Shown here piece after piece: positions 63,885-64,000 of a stretch of DNA of 64,000 nt. The position numbers were made by a program, and so were the translations under genes. Below the pieces are notes generated by a model. The model worked only from the letters and a program-made list of their open reading frames with translations. It was not told the DNA's origin and searched no databases. The DNA is taken from positions 43,460-107,459 of the forward strand of contig JAEUIQ010000079.1 of NCBI GenBank assembly GCA_016794985.1, in the 5' to 3' direction. This DNA is from Planctomycetaceae bacterium. GTDB lineage: Bacteria; Planctomycetota; Planctomycetia; Pirellulales; Pirellulaceae. Position 1 is the first letter of the stretch; every line of letters begins with the position of its first letter.

Positions 63885-64000
63885 ATGTTACGCAAGCACC
63901 TGACCCTGACCTTGGCCCTGATCCTGGGCGTCTTGTCGGCCAATCAAGTTTTGGCTGTTGATGGTTTCAAAGCTTTGGCCGGCCAAGCTCCGGTGGAAGA
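63885..64000 (+). CDS. Secreted protein of unknown function (5' part only)
   Basis: An ATG at 63885 with GGAG 9 bases upstream opens a frame that runs off the window. The first ~25 residues form a signal peptide (MLRKHLTLTLALILGVLSA, then NQVLA-VD), followed by DGFKALAGQAPVEE. Too little remains to name the family. Confidence 0.7.
   Translation, partial: MLRKHLTLTLALILGVLSANQVLAVDGFKALAGQAPVE

Overview
The window looks like chromosomal DNA of a planctomycete, most likely a member of the Pirellulales. The basis is a combination of lineage-typical protein families: a DUF1598 secreted protein, an ECF sigma factor paired with an anti-sigma factor that carries a DUF1559-like (pseudopilin-type) outer domain, a PEP-CTERM protein built from autotransporter-type beta-strand repeats, a PASTA-less Ser/Thr kinase with the planctomycete N-terminal extension and a DLG motif, and a beta subunit of Phe-tRNA ligase without the usual OB-fold insertion. 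Many starts are GTG or TTG. I see no transposase, phage gene, CRISPR array or rRNA; this is mostly core genome with lineage-specific secreted and membrane proteins between housekeeping genes.

Layout. 1-3.1 kb: end of an unknown gene, two facing terminators, a large PEP-CTERM beta-helix protein and a small unknown gene. 3.7-8.8 kb: SDR reductase, RluA-type pseudouridine synthase, Ser/Thr kinase, tsaB. 9.0-12.7 kb: two tandem metallophosphoesterases and a prolyl oligopeptidase. 12.9-17.7 kb: an ABC exporter operon (ATPase, permease with a large outer-domain insertion, and an unknown 601-residue protein coupled by an ATGA overlap), then tRNA-Ser(GGA). 17.8-26.9 kb, minus strand: gltB-gltD-mobB-HIBADH family reductase-sufS. 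27-30 kb, minus: CitG-like protein, Skp/OmpH-like protein, PH-like membrane protein. 30.6-32.7 kb: sialic acid lyase and epimerase pair. 32.7-39.3 kb: PQQ-propeller protein, RlmK-like methyltransferase, a QueC lacking its zinc cysteines, DUF1598 protein, apt, bifunctional-nuclease-family protein. 39.5-41.3 kb: anti-sigma/ECF sigma pair. 41.5-50.6 kb, plus: purine-type permease, EF-G, a YeiH-type transporter coupled to a 65-residue membrane protein and a ThiF/MoeB-like E1 enzyme, two DUF4190 paralogues, an EamA transporter. 50.7-57.0 kb, minus: zinc alcohol dehydrogenase, gamma-glutamyltransferase, lipoprotein, zincin peptidase, and floA with a proline-rich partner. 57.3-62.1 kb, minus: rpmI-rplT-pheS-pheT-rsmD translation cluster with terminator-like hairpins between genes. 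62.1-64 kb: repeat-rich intergenic DNA, a trypsin-like protease, and the start of a secreted protein.

No single large undescribed defence or mobile system is evident. The most noteworthy items are the zinc-ligand-free QueC, the double-ATGA operon yeiH/65-aa/thiF, the ABC operon with its unknown partner, the pseudopilin-like anti-sigma factor, the hairpins between rpmI, rplT and pheS, the aberrant D-arm of tRNA-Ser, and the 9-bp tandem array framed by a 45-bp direct repeat near 62.4 kb. All assignments are from reading translated sequence; no database search was run.
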